The position numbers were made by a program, and so were the translations under genes. DNA of 8,373 nucleotides, from NCBI GenBank assembly GCA_013693915.1, contig CP059264.1, forward strand, positions 3,042,753 to 3,051,125, written 5' to 3'. The notes under the pieces were generated by a model. That model had not been told where the DNA came from. It saw nothing but the letters and a program-made list of their open reading frames with translations, and searched no databases. Source of the DNA: Dechloromonas sp. (GTDB lineage: Bacteria > Pseudomonadota > Gammaproteobacteria > Burkholderiales > Rhodocyclaceae). Below, in pieces: positions 5,996-8,373 of the stretch (position 1 is the stretch's first letter; each line of letters opens with the position of its first letter).

Positions 5996-6223
5996 TCAGC
6001 GCCAGATGAGGATTTCGAAGGTGCCGTCGGCGAGCAGCTCGGTTTCGTAGGCGTGGCCGTTCTGCCTGAGCACCTTGTAGAGCGGATGCGGCTCGCGGAA
6101 GAGGAGAAGGAGCATCTTCTCGCCGGGCTTCAGCGTGTCGAGCATCTCCATGGTCTGGACGAACGGTTCCGGCGGCTCCATGTAGCGCGCATCGACGACA
6201 TGCGAAGCCTTGGGATGGCTCAT
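5996..6223 (-). CDS. DUF2249 domain protein (75 residues)
   Basis: The small soluble protein has the single-domain DUF2249 pattern: VVDARYMEPPEPF at residues 9-21, then LKPGEKMLLLLFREPHPLYKVL, then the strand FEILIWR at the end. The fold is like that of the sulfur-carrier protein TusA, but the TusA cysteine is absent (there is no Cys in the protein), so sulfur transfer is unlikely. Its activity is unknown. DUF2249 genes recur beside hemerythrin and NO-related genes in denitrifiers, the context found here. The ATG at 6223-6221 overlaps the TGA of the hemerythrin gene (ATGA), which favours this start over a 23-residue Arg-rich upstream extension of the same frame. Confidence 0.88.
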   Translation of the reverse strand: MSHPKASHVVDARYMEPPEPFVQTMEMLDTLKPGEKMLLLLFREPHPLYKVLRQNGHAYETELLADGTFEILIWR

Positions 6224-6666
6224 GCCTCGGCCAGTTCGGTTTCGAGGCGCGCCAGCAGTTCGGGCGTTTCGCCGGCGAGATGCTGGTCGCACATCGGGTA
6301 AAGGACGTTTTCCTCCTTCATGTTGTGCTGCTGCATCATGATCAGCAGGGTATCGGCCAGCCCGAGAAAATCGTCCGGATTCGCCTGCTCCAGCGCGTCG
6401 ACCGCATCATCGAGCAGCGCCCGCATCTGGCCGTGCTCCATGCGCATCACCTGGGTCGGCCCCATGCGCATCCCGGTCTTGGCTTCGAAGGTCGGGAACA
6501 GGGTCTTTTCCTCGCAGTCGAAATGCGCCAGCATGGCATTGCGAAAGTGGCCGAACGCTGCCCTTGCCGCCGGCAGATTCTTCTTGCCGATCGCCTGCTC
6601 GGCCTCGGCAAAGAAGTCATCGCAGCGGCGATGATCGTCGGTCATGAAGGTCCGGATCGTGGTCAT
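6220..6666 (-). CDS. Hemerythrin HHE-domain protein (first gene of the operon)
   Basis: The product is 148 residues, one four-helix hemerythrin domain that should bind a non-heme di-iron centre. Candidate ligands are His12 (DDHRRCD), His48 and Glu52 (HFDCE), His78 (MEHGQM), and His114 and Glu118 (HNMKE), plus the flanking LFP and LYP motifs, so the full binding pattern is present. Such proteins bind O2 or NO, sense redox state, or deliver iron. An ATG ten codons further upstream (6696) is open in the same frame, but the family usually begins close to 'TIRTFMTDDH', and the transcription start inferred from the promoter (about 6688) would lie inside that extension; I therefore choose 6666. It heads a four-gene operon, overlapping the DUF2249 gene by four bases. 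The exact role (O2/NO sensing, scavenging or iron repair) is not determined by the sequence. Confidence 0.9.
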   Translation of the reverse strand: MTTIRTFMTDDHRRCDDFFAEAEQAIGKKNLPAARAAFGHFRNAMLAHFDCEEKTLFPTFEAKTGMRMGPTQVMRMEHGQMRALLDDAVDALEQANPDDFLGLADTLLIMMQQHNMKEENVLYPMCDQHLAGETPELLARLETELAEA

Positions 6667-6687
6667 GGCTAACTCGCGCGGTTGGGA

Positions 6688-6736
6688 AGAGCCCATTCTC
6701 GGAGTACCGCGCCGCGTCCTCCTTAATCACGGTCAA
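6688..6736 (-). promoter_or_regulatory. FNR/DNR-type promoter of the hemerythrin operon
   Basis: On the minus strand TTGACCGTGATTAA (6736-6723) matches the FNR consensus TTGAT-N4-ATCAA at eight of ten positions. A class II spacing of -41.5 predicts a start at 6688, and the hexamer at -12 to -7 is GAGAAT (6700-6695), which matches TATAAT at four of six positions. The spacing between box and hexamer is 22 bases, identical to that at hemN. The leader would be 22 bases. The site is weaker than the hemN site, so a relative of FNR such as DNR/NNR, which responds to NO, is an alternative. Confidence 0.55.
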
Positions 6737-6811
6737 GAAACCGCGTGCCCAAGGCGCGGGGGCAGGCGGCCGCAACTCCGCGGGAACCGGCTCGGCGGCT
6801 GGAAGGGCGGC

Positions 6812-8373
6812 TCACTTCTCCAGCACGTAGGTTCCGGGCGCGTCGGCCAGCGCCGGAAAACTGCGGCTCGCCGCGGGGTAGGCATCGACCATTTCGCCGC
6901 AGCGCTCGCCCAGCCAGCGCGTCCAGTCTTCCCACCACGTTCCCTGCCGCGTTTCGGCGCGGTCGAGCCAGTGTTCCCAGTGCTCGTTGCGTTCGGGTTC
7001 GGCGATCCGGTACGAACGCTTGGGCGGGTTGGCGGGCGGATTGACGATACCGAGGATATGGCCGGAACTGGAACGCACGAAACGCACCGAGGCATTGACA
7101 TTGACGTACTTGCGGATGCGGTAGCACTGGACCCACGGCGCGATGTGGTCGTCCTCGGCCGTCACCGCGTACAGCGGCTGGACGATGCGGTCGAGGTCGA
7201 TCGCTTCGCCGGCGATGGTCAGGCGGTCGCGCTTGATCAGGTTGTTGTGCAGGTACATCTCGCGCAGGTAGTAGGAGTGCATGGCGCGCGGCATGCGCGT
7301 CGTGTCCATGTTCCAGAACAGCACGTCGAACGGCGGCAACGGCTCGCCCATCAGGTAGCTGCTGACCCAGTAGTGCCAGATCAGGCTGTTCGAGCGCAGC
7401 ATGCGGAAGGATGCCGCCATCTCGCTGCCGTCGAGGTAGCCGCGCTTGGCCATCGAATCCTCGATTGCGTCGATGCAGGCATCGTCGATGAAGACGTCGA
7501 TGTCGCCGGGATGGGAAAAGTCGGTCAGCGTGGTGAACAGCGACCAGTGCGCCACCGGCACGTCGTCGGCGGTGAAGCGCTTGTTGGCCCAGGCCATGTA
7601 GATCGACACCAGCGTGCCGCCGATGCAGTACCCGACCAGATGCACCGTCGGCACCTTGCAGAATTCGCTGGCGACGCGGACAACCTCGTTGATGCCTTCG
7701 AGCAGGTAGTCGTCGAGACGCACTTCGGACATCCCGGCATCCGGGTTCTTCCAACTCGTGATGAAGACCGAGAATCCATGATCGGTCAGGTACTTGATCA
7801 TGCTCTTCTTCGGGTTCAGGTCGAGGATGTAGAACTTGTTGATCCACGGCGTCACGATGACGATCGGCGTCGCCCTGACCTTTTCGGTGGTCGGCGCATA
7901 GTGGATCAGTTCGACCAGGCGGTTGCGGAATACGACCTTGCCGGGAGTCGTCGCCAGGTCCTTGCCGACGACGAAGGCCGCGGGATCGACCATCTGGATG
8001 TTCTTCGCCTTCACGTCGCGCATGAAGTTCTGGAATCCGCGGGCGAGGCTCTCGCCGCTGGTGGCGATGAAACGCTCGACGGCCACCGGATTGAGCCAGA
8101 AGAAATTGGTCGGCGCCACCATGTTGAGCCACTTGCGCAGCCAGAAGGCGGCGCGCCGACGTTCCTTGTCCGACAGCCCCGGCGTTTCGAAGTACATGTC
8201 CTGCAGCCGGTGGGTGAAGGCGAGATACCACTCCTTGATGATGTCCCAGGTCGCCGCGTTGGTCCAGATCGGATCGGAAAAGCGGACGTCGTCGGGGTTG
8301 GGTTCGATCACATCCTCGGAGGGCATGCCCAGCGCCCGCCGCACGACGTGCGCCTGCAGTGCCAGCAGGTCCC
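6812..8373 (-). CDS. phaC: Class I polyhydroxyalkanoate synthase, 5' end beyond the window
   Basis: PhaC polymerises (R)-3-hydroxyacyl-CoA, mainly 3-hydroxybutyryl-CoA, into storage polyester at the granule surface. The frame stays open to the window edge, so 519 residues are visible. Numbering from a GTG at 8344, the lipase-like box GYCIGG holds the nucleophile Cys240, the acid is Asp399 in AEDDHIAPW and the base is His429 in SSGHILGIVNPP; spacing agrees with the Cupriavidus necator triad Cys319, Asp480, His508. Other family blocks include TPWINKFYILDLNP, a variant of the usual PhaC block here, and RFSDPIW near the N-terminus. The visible length plus a missing start fits a class I enzyme of about 550-600 residues. 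The GTG at 8344 is unlikely to be the true start because PhaC-like sequence (DLLALQAHVV) continues before it. The TGA is at 6814-6812, followed by 75 bases to the FNR-type box of the next operon. Confidence 0.95.
   Translation of the reverse strand, partial: DLLALQAHVVRRALGMPSEDVIEPNPDDVRFSDPIWTNAATWDIIKEWYLAFTHRLQDMYFETPGLSDKERRRAAFWLRKWLNMVAPTNFFWLNPVAVERFIATSGESLARGFQNFMRDVKAKNIQMVDPAAFVVGKDLATTPGKVVFRNRLVELIHYAPTTEKVRATPIVIVTPWINKFYILDLNPKKSMIKYLTDHGFSVFITSWKNPDAGMSEVRLDDYLLEGINEVVRVASEFCKVPTVHLVGYCIGGTLVSIYMAWANKRFTADDVPVAHWSLFTTLTDFSHPGDIDVFIDDACIDAIEDSMAKRGYLDGSEMAASFRMLRSNSLIWHYWVSSYLMGEPLPPFDVLFWNMDTTRMPRAMHSYYLREMYLHNNLIKRDRLTIAGEAIDLDRIVQPLYAVTAEDDHIAPWVQCYRIRKYVNVNASVRFVRSSSGHILGIVNPPANPPKRSYRIAEPERNEHWEHWLDRAETRQGTWWEDWTRWLGERCGEMVDAYPAASRSFPALADAPGTYVLEK

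Noticed and set aside
4721..6301. 526-codon plus-strand ORF opposite the membrane-protein operon
   Set aside because: Its Arg/Gln/His-rich low-complexity protein has no recognisable domain, and it runs antisense across three coherent genes.
6718..6724. Perfect AAGGAGG Shine-Dalgarno-like motif upstream of the hemerythrin gene
   Set aside because: No ATG, GTG or TTG follows at a usable distance; the nearest in-frame ATG is 21 bases away. It also touches the FNR-type box upstream of the inferred transcription start, so it is probably coincidental.

Overview
This GC-rich window (8,373 bases) looks like chromosome from a facultatively anaerobic betaproteobacterium, most likely a Rhodocyclales member such as a Dechloromonas, Azonexus or Accumulibacter relative. 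That placement is inferred from gene content and protein flavour: an FNR/HemN redox module, a class I polyhydroxyalkanoate (PHA) synthase and a hemerythrin/DUF2249 operon. No marker gene in the window proves the taxon.

Left part (1-3643). Four minus-strand genes run hemN, a small SafE/DsbD_2-type membrane protein, a universal stress protein, and the start of a P1B-type (copper) ATPase cut by the window edge. Divergent from hemN, on the plus strand, is fnr. This matches the layout known downstream of cbb3 oxidase genes in many proteobacteria (metal ATPase, SafE-like protein, hemN, fnr/anr). The hemN-fnr spacer has an FNR box with one mismatch, and a good -10 hexamer places it exactly at -41.5 for hemN, the class II activator position. 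The fnr reading frame has a problem at its 5' end: the only sensible ATG is separated from the iron-sulfur cysteine motif by a +1 frameshift at a run of five C, so the gene is either broken or carries a sequencing error.

Middle part (3608-4307). About 700 bases hold no confident intact gene. They contain a possible fnr terminator, a 172-bp element with perfect 23-bp terminal inverted repeats (MITE-like), several strong hairpins, and a 57-codon minus-strand ORF that reads like the tail of a lost gene. This looks like an insertion or decay zone.

Right part (4308-8373), all minus strand. A tight four-gene operon runs hemerythrin-domain protein, DUF2249 protein, 432-residue polytopic membrane protein (heme-copper-oxidase-subunit-I-like or NnrS-like by flavour), SirB2-family membrane protein. 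Two of its three junctions are ATGA overlaps. Upstream is a second FNR-type box (8 of 10 consensus positions), again at -41.5 from a hexamer-predicted start. Further upstream is a class I PHA synthase (phaC), with its 5' end beyond the window.

Taken together, the window suggests an oxygen-responsive regulon. FNR would control anaerobic heme synthesis (hemN) and, probably, the hemerythrin/DUF2249/membrane-protein operon, whose function is not established and which is the best candidate here for an undescribed system (low-oxygen or nitric-oxide handling).
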